Part shown: positions 1-7,498 of the stretch, piece after piece
Position numbering within the stretch: position 1 is the first letter of the stretch
How the letters are laid out: the number at the start of each line of letters is the position of its first letter
From: Bradyrhizobium sp. LMTR 3
GTDB taxonomy: Bacteria; Pseudomonadota; Alphaproteobacteria; Rhizobiales; Xanthobacteraceae
Direction of reading: 5' to 3'
Assembly (NCBI RefSeq): GCF_001693485.1
Contig: NZ_MAXC01000055.1
Span: 62,001 to 126,000, forward strand
Length of the DNA stretch: 64,000 nucleotides
Program-made: the position numbers and the translations under genes
Notes under the pieces: model-generated
The model's database searches: none
The model's input: the letters and a program-made list of their open reading frames with translations, nothing else
What the model was told of the DNA's origin: nothing

Positions 1-1176
1 CCATCCAAGCGTAACCTTGACGTCTTCCGTGACTTGCCCCTCGGCCTTCAGAATGCCGGAGCGGACCTCCTGACCGGAGAACAGCAACACATCACCGGCA
101 TAGGTCGCCGCGCTACTGATGGTGCCGTTCTTGCCGATGTCATAGGCGCCGATATTCTTGTAGCTGATGCCGCCGAGAACGGAAAACCGGTCGGACAGGC
201 GCACCGCGGCCGCCGTCGAGCCGTCGAAATTGAACTGGTTGGTCCCGGTGGTGAGGTTGACCTGGCCACCGTACTGCTTGCCCGGCGCGATCAGGTCTTC
301 CGCCAGCAGAGTTCGGAAGTTGACAGAACCGCCCAGTGCGCCAGCGCTGCCGACGCCCGAGGTTGTGCTTTTCTCAATATCGACGGCACGAATAAAGGCC
401 GTGTCGACATAAGTGCGCTGCGTGGCGCCATGCGCGCTGCGCTGAAAGCTTTGCCGCGCGCCATCGATCATGGTGGCGATGCGATCCTGGTCCTGAAGGC
501 CGCGGATATTGACGCTGATGCCCGGGTTCTGCGCTTCCGAGCGGTTGGCATAGACCCCGGCGACGTTGTCGAGCAGGTCGCGGGCGTTGCGGCTCGGACT
601 GCTCTCGATCGCCTCGCGCGAAATCACGCTGACGGCCGCCGGTGCCTGATAGACCCAGTCCGGCGTACCCTGGTAGCCGGATCCCGAAATAGCGTTTCGT
701 CCGCCCGATATAACCAGTGGATCGAGCTGGGTTGCGCCGGGGACATATACCTCCGCCTCCGCCGCCGGCGACGCCGTCGTCCCGATAATGGCGGTACGAT
801 CGGCCGTGACGCGAAACACGATACCCGTGTTTCGCAACATGAGCGCCAGAGCTTGCTCCGGTGTAAAGCTGCCGTTGACGGCATTGGATGTCAGCCCCCG
901 CGACGTTGCGGCGGACAACGTCACCTGCAGGCCAGACTGGCGGCCAAAGGCATTGAGAGCAGCACCGAGTGGCTGCGCAGGAATGTTGAAGTTTCGCGGC
1001 GCTGCCGCGTCACCACCCTGGACTTGAACTATTCCAGAATCGGGCGGCGCCTGTGCGAATGCGAGCGAGGCGCTGTCCACCGCAACGATCGCCGCAAGAA
1101 GACACGCAATGCGCCTGACGTTCGCAGATCTTTCATTGATTTTGTTGAATATAGTCGACCTAGAAACGCAAGCCAC
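1..1176 (-). CDS. TonB-dependent heme/hemophore-type receptor with N-terminal signalling (STN) domain, 3' end outside window
   Basis: Outer-membrane receptor that would import a heme- or siderophore-like ligand using TonB energy and signal to the adjacent FecR/sigma pair. The frame is open to the window edge, so only about 392 residues are seen. A GTG start is chosen because GAGG lies 8 bases upstream and a signal peptide follows (hydrophobic stretch ending ASLAFAQA). Next comes an STN domain (FNIPAQPLGAALNAF, then ALALMLRNTGIVFRV) and a plug domain (VSVISREAIE, RNARDLLDNVAGVY, VNIRGLQDQDRIATMIDGAR, GALGGSVNFRTL). The plug resembles HasR-type heme receptors rather than ferric-citrate receptors. 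Other siderophore receptors with STN domains remain possible. Confidence 0.8.
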   Translation of the reverse strand, partial: MACVSRSTIFNKINERSANVRRIACLLAAIVAVDSASLAFAQAPPDSGIVQVQGGDAAAPRNFNIPAQPLGAALNAFGRQSGLQVTLSAATSRGLTSNAVNGSFTPEQALALMLRNTGIVFRVTADRTAIIGTTASPAAEAEVYVPGATQLDPLVISGGRNAISGSGYQGTPDWVYQAPAAVSVISREAIESSPSRNARDLLDNVAGVYANRSEAQNPGISVNIRGLQDQDRIATMIDGARQSFQRSAHGATQRTYVDTAFIRAVDIEKSTTSGVGSAGALGGSVNFRTLLAEDLIAPGKQYGGQVNLTTGTNQFNFDGSTAAAVRLSDRFSVLGGISYKNIGAYDIGKNGTISSAATYAGDVLLFSGQEVRSGILKAEGQVTEDVKVTLGW

Positions 1177-1235
1177 AACCCATACCTCAGCCCGTTGCTA
1201 CGCATTCTTCTTTCGAAATGCGCTTCCCGACTAAA

Positions 1236-1261
1236 GACGATCGGCTCGATTATTTTTTTCA
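1236..1261 (-). promoter_or_regulatory. Possible ECF-sigma promoter of the STN receptor
   Basis: On the minus strand TGAAA is followed after 17 bases by CGTC, which resembles the -35/-10 pattern of iron-starvation ECF sigma factors. It would start transcription about 50 bases before the receptor GTG. This is a weak match found by eye; the 135-base gap between the FecR-type gene and the receptor is otherwise empty except for a GC-rich inverted repeat near 1267-1285. Confidence 0.25.
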
Positions 1262-1311
1262 GGATTCGCGCGCATTCGGCGCGAGAAACGACTTCGCAGT
1301 TTAGATTCGGC

Positions 1312-2343
1312 TTAAAGTCGTGAAACGATGCGCGCGAAGCGAGAGACCTGGTGAACCTTGCCGCCATGCGGCTGCACCAACGCACGCAACGCGCGGTCGG
1401 GGTCACGCAGGTCATACAGGCCAGTGACCGTCTGCTGCGCCAGCGTGATATCGGGAATTGCGATCCAGGCGGCATGATAGCGCTGTATCTGTTCGACGAC
1501 GGCGCCGATCGTTGCATCGTTGACGAACAGCCTGCCCTCGCGCCATGCGCCAATATCCTCCGGCGCGATATCGCTCCTTGTCATCGCACCGGATTTACGA
1601 TCGATGATCAGCATCTGCCCCGGGGTCAGCACGGTGGAGGACGTGCCCTTGGTCGCATTGGCGGAGACACCGACAGCGCCCCGTGCAAGCTCCACTTGCG
1701 TCGCCGATGATGAGAGACGAACATCGAAGGCCGTGCCCGTCACCTCGACCTTCACACCGCTGGCATTGACGATGAACGGCCGCCCCGGATTGCGGATCAC
1801 ATCAAAGAATGCCTCGCCCGCGAGCAAACGGACTTGACGACGGTTTGCCGAAAAGTCTGTCTTGATGGCGCTGTCAGCAGCGAGAAAAACGGTCGTACCA
1901 TCTTCGAGCGTGACCAGCCGGCTTTGCGCAGTCGTGGTAAGATAGTCTGCCTCCAGCCGCAACAAAAGCGAAGGGACGGCAATGACAAGCAGACACGCGG
2001 CGAGACCGGTGGCCGAAATGGTCGCCACCCACCGCCATCGCCGCCCCGTGACGCGCGAATGATTTCGAGGCCGGACTCGGGGCCCCTTGCCGATATCAGT
2101 TGACAACGTCTGTGGTGATCGTGGCCGCCAGACGTGCTCGTACACTGGCTTCCCCTCGCCTAGCAGATGCCAGCTTTCCCGAACCCGGCGCCACGCAGCT
2201 CGGTGCTCGCTGGAGCGTGAAAGCCAGGCGCTGAAGTCATCCTGTACACGAGGGTCGCCCGCCGCTTCCTGAAGACGCAGCAGCCAGTCGGCCGCCTCGT
2301 CCAGCAGGGCTTCGGGCTTGCCTCCATTCCCATTCAGCGACAT
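1312..2343 (-). CDS. FecR-family anti-sigma / sigma regulator
   Basis: Inner-membrane protein that senses the occupied receptor through its periplasmic end and controls the adjacent ECF sigma factor. Residues 1-50 form the cytoplasmic DUF4880 part (EALLDEAADWLLRLQ), a single membrane segment lies near residues 106-128 (VATISATGLAACLLVIAVPS), the FecR domain follows at about 133-230 (VTLEDGTTVFLAADS, GEAFFDVIRNPGRPFIV), and the C-terminal end has an STN-like DUF4974 part. The ATG at 2343 is preferred (GAGG 8 bases upstream); an upstream ATG at 2388 with a poorer site would add 15 residues. Order sigma-FecR-receptor is the classic cell-surface signalling arrangement. Confidence 0.9.
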   Translation of the reverse strand: MSLNGNGGKPEALLDEAADWLLRLQEAAGDPRVQDDFSAWLSRSSEHRAAWRRVRESWHLLGEGKPVYEHVWRPRSPQTLSTDIGKGPRVRPRNHSRVTGRRWRWVATISATGLAACLLVIAVPSLLLRLEADYLTTTAQSRLVTLEDGTTVFLAADSAIKTDFSANRRQVRLLAGEAFFDVIRNPGRPFIVNASGVKVEVTGTAFDVRLSSSATQVELARGAVGVSANATKGTSSTVLTPGQMLIIDRKSGAMTRSDIAPEDIGAWREGRLFVNDATIGAVVEQIQRYHAAWIAIPDITLAQQTVTGLYDLRDPDRALRALVQPHGGKVHQVSRFARIVSRL

Positions 2344-2449
2344 CCCGTGATCCTCGTCCCGAGCCCATTCCCAGAGCACGCGATCCATGTCTCGCCTGCT
2401 CTGAATAGACGAATAGGTCGAAATTCTTTTTCACGCCGGGAGAATTATG

Positions 2450-2962
2450 TCACGTTTGTTCGCGACCGGTCCGCTTCGCGATATCCACCAGCGCCGTATG
2501 GATCATCCGGTGCACCGTTGCGACGGAAAGACCGAGATGTGCCGCAATGTCCTGAAGCTTATGCCCTCCAAAACGGTGCATTTCGACGGCAATCCTGGTT
2601 TCCGTCGGCATTTCAGCGAGCATCGCAGCGATCTGGCGGATTTCGTCGCGCAACAAGGCGCTCTGTTCCGGTGAGGCCTCCGGTCGCGGCATCGCCCAAT
2701 AGGACGTCTCGTCGAGTGGATCCCGGCTTTCGAGCTTTTTGCGCCGCAGGAGATCGAGGGAGAGATTGCGGACGATGCGGTAGAGATAGGCTGCGGGTTG
2801 TTCGAGCCCATCGGCTGCCGGCCGGGGCGGCACGAATTTGAGGAACGCTTCCTGCACGATGTCCTCGGCCGTCTCGCGCGAACCGAGAATCGGTGTCGCA
2901 TAATCGATCAGAGCTGAACGATGAGCGAGAAAAATTACGCTGCGGGTATCGCTCCTCTTCAC
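2450..2962 (-). CDS. ECF sigma factor, FecI-like
   Basis: Directs RNA polymerase to the receptor promoter when the FecR partner signals. The 170-residue length is normal. Region 2 is seen at about residues 12-75 (AEDIVQEAFLKFV, AAYLYRIVRNLSLDLLRR), and region 4 at about 110-165 with a helix-turn-helix (HKLQDIAAHLGLSVATVHRM). It is the first gene of a sigma-FecR-receptor set transcribed leftward; about 106 bases separate it from the FecR start. Its likely targets are the receptor and perhaps the tonB-exbD-exbB genes upstream. Exact specificity cannot be read from sequence. Confidence 0.92.
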   Translation of the reverse strand: MKRSDTRSVIFLAHRSALIDYATPILGSRETAEDIVQEAFLKFVPPRPAADGLEQPAAYLYRIVRNLSLDLLRRKKLESRDPLDETSYWAMPRPEASPEQSALLRDEIRQIAAMLAEMPTETRIAVEMHRFGGHKLQDIAAHLGLSVATVHRMIHTALVDIAKRTGREQT

Positions 2963-3455
2963 GTCAAGCGCTCCACCGGACGATTGGCGCAGGCCGATCG
3001 CGGGATTGCCAAAGGATCGCGCAAATCACACCCCCACCTGCGATGTTCGTCGCATGCACGGTCGTCACACCAGGTGCTGGTCCCTCCTCATCCCTGCCCG
3101 GACGTCAAGGCCTGGAATGCTCCACAGGCAGCTATCGCGAGGCCCCAACCCGCTTCCTCTCTAATGGTGCTTCAGGCGTTTCACAACTACGGATGTTTAG
3201 ATAGGCTCCAAGCAGCAGACTGGCTCGTCGAACTGGGTGCGCGCCCATTTTGTCGTCGACGGAATCGCACCCGTCGCGCGCAGCGATGCGTCGTCACATC
3301 GAGCGCGTGGCCGATCTGAATAGTCACGCCGTCGTCTTTCAGACATTACCAGCCGGGCTAGCTGGGCAAGGCCGAGATTGCGGATATTGCATCTCATGCG
3401 TTACCTCCCGGAAATCCTGAGATCGATCTATTGAATCTACGGGCATCGTCCCGCT
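2963..3455. other. Intergenic region upstream of the ECF sigma gene; no convincing gene
   Basis: About 490 bases between the sigma gene and the tonB stop. Short open frames occur (for example minus-strand 3197-3397, 66 codons) but none resembles a known protein, and none has a good ribosome site plus plausible composition. No hemophore (HasA) or HemP-like small protein is recognisable. The stretch presumably carries the iron-responsive promoter of the sigma gene, but I could not identify a clear Fur or Irr site. Confidence 0.5.
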
Positions 3456-4334
3456 TCACGGGTCGTATCGGATGGGAACGGTGAGCGTGAGGGCACTGTC
3501 TGCGACATCCGGCGGAGGTGCCGGCACGGGACTGGCGCTGCGGGGCGTCGAAACAGCCTTCGCGTCCAGCACCGGATTTCCGGAGCTTCGGACGAGACGC
3601 GAACTCAATACGCCGCCCGAACGGTTGATGACGAAAGCCACCACGGCCGTGCCCAACGCCCCGTTCGGGCTTCCACCTTTATGCCGTAGGAGGTGAGCGT
3701 TGACGCTGCTCCGCCAAGTGGCGGGTGATGTCGACGGACTGAAGGCCGAACTCGACGACGGCGCGGCCGCCTGATCCGCCCGCGGATTTGATGTCGCCAA
3801 CGGTGCCGTAGTGCGATCTATCTTACGGTCGTCCGGCTTCTTGCGCTCGGCCATCTTTTTTGGTGGTGGCTTCCTGGCGGCCTTCGGCTGCGGCGGTGGC
3901 GGCGTCAAGGTGGCTTCCGCGTTTGCCACTTCCGGCAGCTTCGACGTCTCAATTTCCGGCGGCGGTGTTGGCGGCAACGGGACGTCCTCAACTGGCTTCT
4001 TCACCTCCATGACGACCGGCTCGGGCTTCTCCTCCGACAGTTCAGCAGGCTCGTCGCTCTTTTCCTCCATCGGGGAGGGATGCGCTTCGGTCATCTGTTC
4101 ATCGGGCGGCAGTTGATCCGGCGGCGCTTCGGGCGCGACGGCCAGCGGCGCCAACTCCATCATCACAGCGGCTGGCGGTTCACCCGCAGCCGAGGCTTCG
4201 TCCCAGTTGAGCACCAGCCATATTCCGCCTGCATGCAGACCTAAGACTGTGGCCCCTGCCAGCGTCCATCGCAGCACGGAATGCAATGCGACGCTATCGG
4301 GCCGCGCGTCGGGATCACGCCAGCCGAATCTCAT
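3456..4334 (-). CDS. tonB: TonB energy-transducing protein
   Basis: Couples the inner-membrane proton gradient, via ExbB/ExbD, to outer-membrane receptors. An N-terminal membrane anchor lies at residues 21-43, followed by a long Pro/Glu/Lys-rich periplasmic spacer (about 60-170, with PPPPQPKAARKPPPKKMAERKK) and a TonB C-terminal domain from about residue 205 (TWRSSVNAHLLRHK, GTAVVAFVINRSGGVLSSRL, ASPVPAPPPDVADS) ending in IRYDP. The segment usually carrying a YP pair after HLLRHK looks shortened. It overlaps exbD by 4 bases (ATGA), so the three genes are probably translated as one operon. Proximity to the signalling receptor suggests a dedicated, HasB-like TonB. Confidence 0.92.
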   Translation of the reverse strand: MRFGWRDPDARPDSVALHSVLRWTLAGATVLGLHAGGIWLVLNWDEASAAGEPPAAVMMELAPLAVAPEAPPDQLPPDEQMTEAHPSPMEEKSDEPAELSEEKPEPVVMEVKKPVEDVPLPPTPPPEIETSKLPEVANAEATLTPPPPQPKAARKPPPKKMAERKKPDDRKIDRTTAPLATSNPRADQAAAPSSSSAFSPSTSPATWRSSVNAHLLRHKGGSPNGALGTAVVAFVINRSGGVLSSRLVRSSGNPVLDAKAVSTPRSASPVPAPPPDVADSALTLTVPIRYDP

Positions 4335-4828
4335 GGCTGCGTCGCCGGCGCGGCCTGTTGCGCCGCAGATGATGCGGCGGGCAACTGTCCGCCGATCGCG
4401 GTGCCCTGCCCGGTATCTTCCAGCCCGACCAGCGCAACCCTGAGATAGCCCGCATTGCGCAGCAGATTCATCACGCCCATCAGATCGCGATAGGCGATCA
4501 CGCCGTCCGCGCGCAGGAATATCCGCTGCTGGCGATCGTTGTTCGTTTGCTTGTCGAGTGTCGCCTGCAGCGCTCCACGTGGCACGTCATCGTTGCCGAG
4601 CGCCAGGGTGAGGTCCGGCTTGACGCTGAGAAAGACTGGCTTGTCCGGCCGGGCCTGCGGCGGCGCGCTGGAGACCGGCAGTTCGACCGCCACATCGACG
4701 GTCGACAAGGGAGCGGCCACCATGAAGATGATAAGAAGGACAAGCATGACGTCGATAAAAGGCGTGACGTTGATCTCCGAGAGTTCGGCGAGGTCGCCGT
4801 CCTGCGGGTCCCTGAGCGAGACTGCCAT
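4331..4828 (-). CDS. exbD: ExbD biopolymer transport protein
   Basis: Part of the ExbB-ExbD proton-driven motor that energises TonB. It has a single N-terminal membrane segment at residues 24-41 (FIDVMLVLLIIFMVAAPL) carrying the conserved Asp at position 26, then a periplasmic domain. The sequence SEINVTPFIDVMLVLLIIF is the family hallmark. An Ala/Gln-rich tail (about residues 145-165) is longer than in the E. coli protein. It lies between exbB (6-base gap) and tonB (4-base overlap). Confidence 0.94.
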   Translation of the reverse strand: MAVSLRDPQDGDLAELSEINVTPFIDVMLVLLIIFMVAAPLSTVDVAVELPVSSAPPQARPDKPVFLSVKPDLTLALGNDDVPRGALQATLDKQTNNDRQQRIFLRADGVIAYRDLMGVMNLLRNAGYLRVALVGLEDTGQGTAIGGQLPAASSAAQQAAPATQP

Positions 4829-4834
4829 GATCGC

Positions 4835-5920
4835 TCACTCCGCCGCCGATGCGATAGTGCCCATAGTGTGAACGGCATGGATGGTCTTTGCGGGTGCAAT
4901 GCCCTTCTCCTGCCGTTCCAGGTCGCGCGACATGTGCTGCAGGACTTCGCCGGAAGCGTCCGACAGCAGTGCGCGGTAGCCGGCTATGGCGCGGGCAAAC
5001 ACGTTATAGATGATGACCGCCGGAATAGCCGCAACGAGACCGATCGCGGTCGCGAGCAATGCTTCAGCGATTCCGGGCGCAACGACGGCGAGGTTCGTCG
5101 TCTTCGATTGCGAGATGCCGATGAAGGAATTCATGATGCCCCACACCGTGCCGAACAGGCCGACGAACGGCGCCGTTGCGCCGATCGTCGCGAGAAGTCC
5201 GGTGCCTCGCGCCATGTCTCGGCTCGCTTTTGCTTCGATGCGGGACAGCGCGATCGCGAGACGCTCTTTAACTCCCTCGGCGGACAGGTCGGTCGAGCGC
5301 TTCAACTCCTCAAGCGCAGCATTGACTAGATCGGCGACGCGACCATTCTTCGTCCATCCAGCATTGATCTCCCGTGATGCGTCTGCGAGGCTTTCGGCAC
5401 TACTCAGCTTGCGCGTGGCGCTACGGGCGTTGCGTTTGGCGCCTGTGAGTTCGACGCCCTTGGCCAACCACACCGTCCAGGTCAATAGCGATGCAAAGGC
5501 AAGGCCGACCATCACCGCCTTCACGACCATGTCCGCCTGTATGAACATGCTCCACGGCGACAGATCGTGCGGAAGCGTCGTGGGGCCAACCGCCGGCGCA
5601 TTCGATGAGACTGGCGCAGTGGCCGGGGAGTCGGCCATTGCCGGCGACGCCTGCAGTATCGGCGTCTCCGATACCTCAGCGTCAGCGCCGACAGATGTCG
5701 CTGATGATGGCGATGTCGCCGGCCGCTCCGCATCGGTTGCGGAAGATGCAGGAGACGACTGCAGCGGCGATGCGGGTTGCGCCTGGGTCGACGGCTCCGC
5801 CTGCTGGGCTGCTACTGGACCGGCGATACCGGCCAACACGACGAGCGCCGTCAACGTCATCCGCGCAAATCCTGCCCCAGCCATTATGGCTTCGGCCAGT
5901 TTCGTCATCACATCCGCCAT
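4835..5920 (-). CDS. exbB: ExbB / MotA-TolQ-type proton channel protein
   Basis: Pentameric inner-membrane motor subunit partnering ExbD. The 361-residue protein has an extra N-terminal export-like segment (residues 21-39), a low-complexity Ala/Ser/Pro region (41-118), then the three expected membrane segments at about 130-153, 241-262 and 283-306, with the conserved core GLLATIGATAPFVGLFGTVWG and the following APGIAEALLATAIGLVAAIP. Long N-terminal periplasmic extensions are common in alphaproteobacterial ExbB. It is the first gene of exbB-exbD-tonB, so the promoter should lie in the 360 bases upstream. Confidence 0.94.
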   Translation of the reverse strand: MADVMTKLAEAIMAGAGFARMTLTALVVLAGIAGPVAAQQAEPSTQAQPASPLQSSPASSATDAERPATSPSSATSVGADAEVSETPILQASPAMADSPATAPVSSNAPAVGPTTLPHDLSPWSMFIQADMVVKAVMVGLAFASLLTWTVWLAKGVELTGAKRNARSATRKLSSAESLADASREINAGWTKNGRVADLVNAALEELKRSTDLSAEGVKERLAIALSRIEAKASRDMARGTGLLATIGATAPFVGLFGTVWGIMNSFIGISQSKTTNLAVVAPGIAEALLATAIGLVAAIPAVIIYNVFARAIAGYRALLSDASGEVLQHMSRDLERQEKGIAPAKTIHAVHTMGTIASAAE

Positions 5921-6279
5921 CGTTTCAATCTTTCATCCTCGTTCAACCGCTTTGGCACCTCCAAGGTAAGACGTTTGAGGACGATGTTTTTCCCACCGGG
6001 AGTGTACTATTTTCGAGCAGCCGCCATCCGACCACGGCACGCTTTCGCCTATTCGACGCGCCGTGACTGCACTCATGCTTCGCACTAGACGAAATTAGAA
6101 ACTCTCAAAAACGACGGGACGAGCAACCGCGCCGGCCTATTCCGTCGGCGGCGCCGTGCGCGGTACCGATAGTACAGCCTTGAACATGACGGGGACTTCC
6201 GAGCTTGAGCTCAACCCAAACGAGGGGGCGAAACCCAATCGACATGCACGCGGCCGGCGGGGACCGCGCACATGATGGC
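5921..6279. other. exbB upstream region, presumed iron-responsive promoter
   Basis: About 360 bases without a plausible gene, between exbB and a small hypothetical gene transcribed the same way. GAGGA lies about 15 bases before the exbB ATG. An AT-rich patch around 6091-6110 stands out from the GC-rich surroundings. Confidence 0.5.
6094..6109 (-). promoter_or_regulatory. Irr/ICE-like candidate upstream of exbB
   Basis: The minus strand reads TTTGAGAGTTTCTAAT, which matches part of the ICE-type inverted repeat (TTTAGAA..TTCTAAA) bound by Irr in rhizobia, mainly in its right half. It is 174 bases upstream of the exbB start. The left half matches poorly, so this is only a candidate. Confidence 0.2.
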
Positions 6280-6588
6280 TCATGCCCGTCCGACAGCCTG
6301 CATGATACGCAGATCAGCAGACGGGACGGCTTCTATTGACGCGGCCAGCGCTGCCTGCAGAGCTGCGATATCGGTCCGCGGACTTGGCTTCCAGCCGCAG
6401 GGGCAACCACCATCGGAGCGATGCTGATCGGCGACTTCCTTGTAGACCGCTCCGAGTGCGGACGCGGCAAGGTTCATCACCGTCATGGGCGGAAGCTGAC
6501 TGGTACGAAGAACATCGCAGAAAGCGGTCATGATGGACCGATGCATCTCTGCGCCCGCTGATTCGCTGTCAGGATCTGGCTGTATCAC
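6280..6588 (-). CDS. Conserved hypothetical protein with CPCGW motif
   Basis: A 102-residue protein of unknown function. The GTG at 6588 is preferred because AGGAGG lies 6 bases upstream; a TTG further upstream would add 15 residues but has no such site. Visible features are a helical stretch (IMTAFCDVLRTSQLPPMTVM), the sequence VYKEVADQHR, and DGGCPCGWKP, whose two close cysteines could bind a metal or form a disulfide. I recall similar small proteins in Bradyrhizobium but cannot name a family. It is transcribed with the neighbouring iron-related genes, yet more than 300 bases from exbB. Confidence 0.65.
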   Translation of the reverse strand: MIQPDPDSESAGAEMHRSIMTAFCDVLRTSQLPPMTVMNLAASALGAVYKEVADQHRSDGGCPCGWKPSPRTDIAALQAALAASIEAVPSADLRIMQAVGRA

Positions 6589-6800
6589 AGCTCGCCTCCT
6601 CTTCTTTGGCCACGTGGCTGGCGACCGCGGCAAATCCCAATGCGCTCAGAAAAAGGGAACTCGATCGGCCATCAACGCCGAGGACCGTTACGCCCTGATG
6701 TAACCGCCATCAAGCCATCGCGCGTCTGTAGCAATTTGAAACGTTCGAAACTTGGAAGCACGAATGCCTCGCCGCTACACATCAATCGCTTAAACAACTT

Positions 6801-7076
6801 CTAAATCCGATCCGGTTTGCCGGACGGACGGCGCTTTCCTCGACGGCGTCCGAGCCGCACGATCATGCGCCGGCGCCAGCGGCGAACGCGTGGAATGTCG
6901 ATCGAGAGCAGCGTCAGCGCCGGCGGTATTAGAATGAATCCGGCCGGCGGGAGAACGCCCCTGATTGCGAGGGCAACACCAAGAGCGATCCGCATACCGC
7001 GGCGTTTGGGGATACGAAGACGTCTCTTGCCGATGCGCAGATAGGCGCGCGTCTCGCTACTCGGGTTCGGAGGCAT
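6801..7076 (-). CDS. Small membrane protein, PGPGW-like, uncharacterised
   Basis: A 91-residue, strongly basic protein with one or two central hydrophobic segments (MRIALGVALAIRGVLPPAG, then FILIPPALTLLSIDIP) flanked by Arg-rich ends. The layout resembles small PGPGW-type putative transmembrane proteins, whose role is unknown. The ATG at 7076 has AGGAG about 11 bases upstream and overlaps the end of the upstream gene by 20 bases, suggesting coupled translation. Function is not assignable. Confidence 0.55.
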   Translation of the reverse strand: MPPNPSSETRAYLRIGKRRLRIPKRRGMRIALGVALAIRGVLPPAGFILIPPALTLLSIDIPRVRRWRRRMIVRLGRRRGKRRPSGKPDRI

Positions 7077-7479
7077 CGGGCAAGGCCGCTCCTGCCAGGG
7101 CCAGGCTCGCCAGCCGCTCCGCTTCCTCGACCGTGGCCACGACGCGGAAGCGTATTCCGAACGCCGCGGCAATCACTGCGCCCTGGGCACGTTTGAGAAG
7201 ACGCTTGGCCTTGTTCGGCTCGATGCCGAAGATGCCCTGGCATTTGGCTGCAAGCCGCGCCTTGTTGGCTTTGAGAAAGACCGTGCGAAGTTTCTGATCC
7301 TCATGCGCCTCGTCTTCCACCGAGTCGGGAAAGATCATGACGAAGGGGCATTCCTGGCCAATCAGCGCATCGAGCTCCTTTGCCCAGGTCGGCCCGTAAC
7401 CTGGCGGCAATCCGCGACCGTGCAGCACCACGACCGGAAAGCGCGAAACGTCATGCAGTTTGAAATCCTCTGTTCTCAT
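7057..7479 (-). CDS. Uncharacterised small protein, possibly STAS-like
   Basis: 140 residues, probably cytoplasmic. The alternation FPVVVLHGRGLPPGYGPTW ... CPFVMIFPDS ... IFGIEPNKAKRLLKRAQG ... FRVVATVEEAERLASLAL fits the strand/helix pattern of a STAS/SpoIIAA-like fold, but no diagnostic phosphorylated serine is visible, so this is a guess from pattern. It lies just upstream (19 bases) of the truncated TonB receptor on the same strand and overlaps the small membrane protein gene, so it may once have been co-transcribed with that receptor. Confidence 0.6.
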   Translation of the reverse strand: MRTEDFKLHDVSRFPVVVLHGRGLPPGYGPTWAKELDALIGQECPFVMIFPDSVEDEAHEDQKLRTVFLKANKARLAAKCQGIFGIEPNKAKRLLKRAQGAVIAAAFGIRFRVVATVEEAERLASLALAGAALPDASEPE

Positions 7480-7498
7480 AGGCGGTCCCTTCTCATCG

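Noticed and set aside
1267..1285. GC-rich inverted repeat as a terminator after the FecR-type gene
   Set aside because: No T-run follows on the minus strand; the T-run lies on the wrong side for that direction.
34..1323. Long plus-strand open frame opposite the STN receptor
   Set aside because: Its translation resembles no protein, while the minus strand gives a continuous signal peptide, STN and plug domain.
3197..3397. Minus-strand 66-codon frame as a possible small iron-related protein (HemP or hemophore)
   Set aside because: No HemP or HasA motif, many Arg residues typical for a shadow frame, and no good ribosome site.
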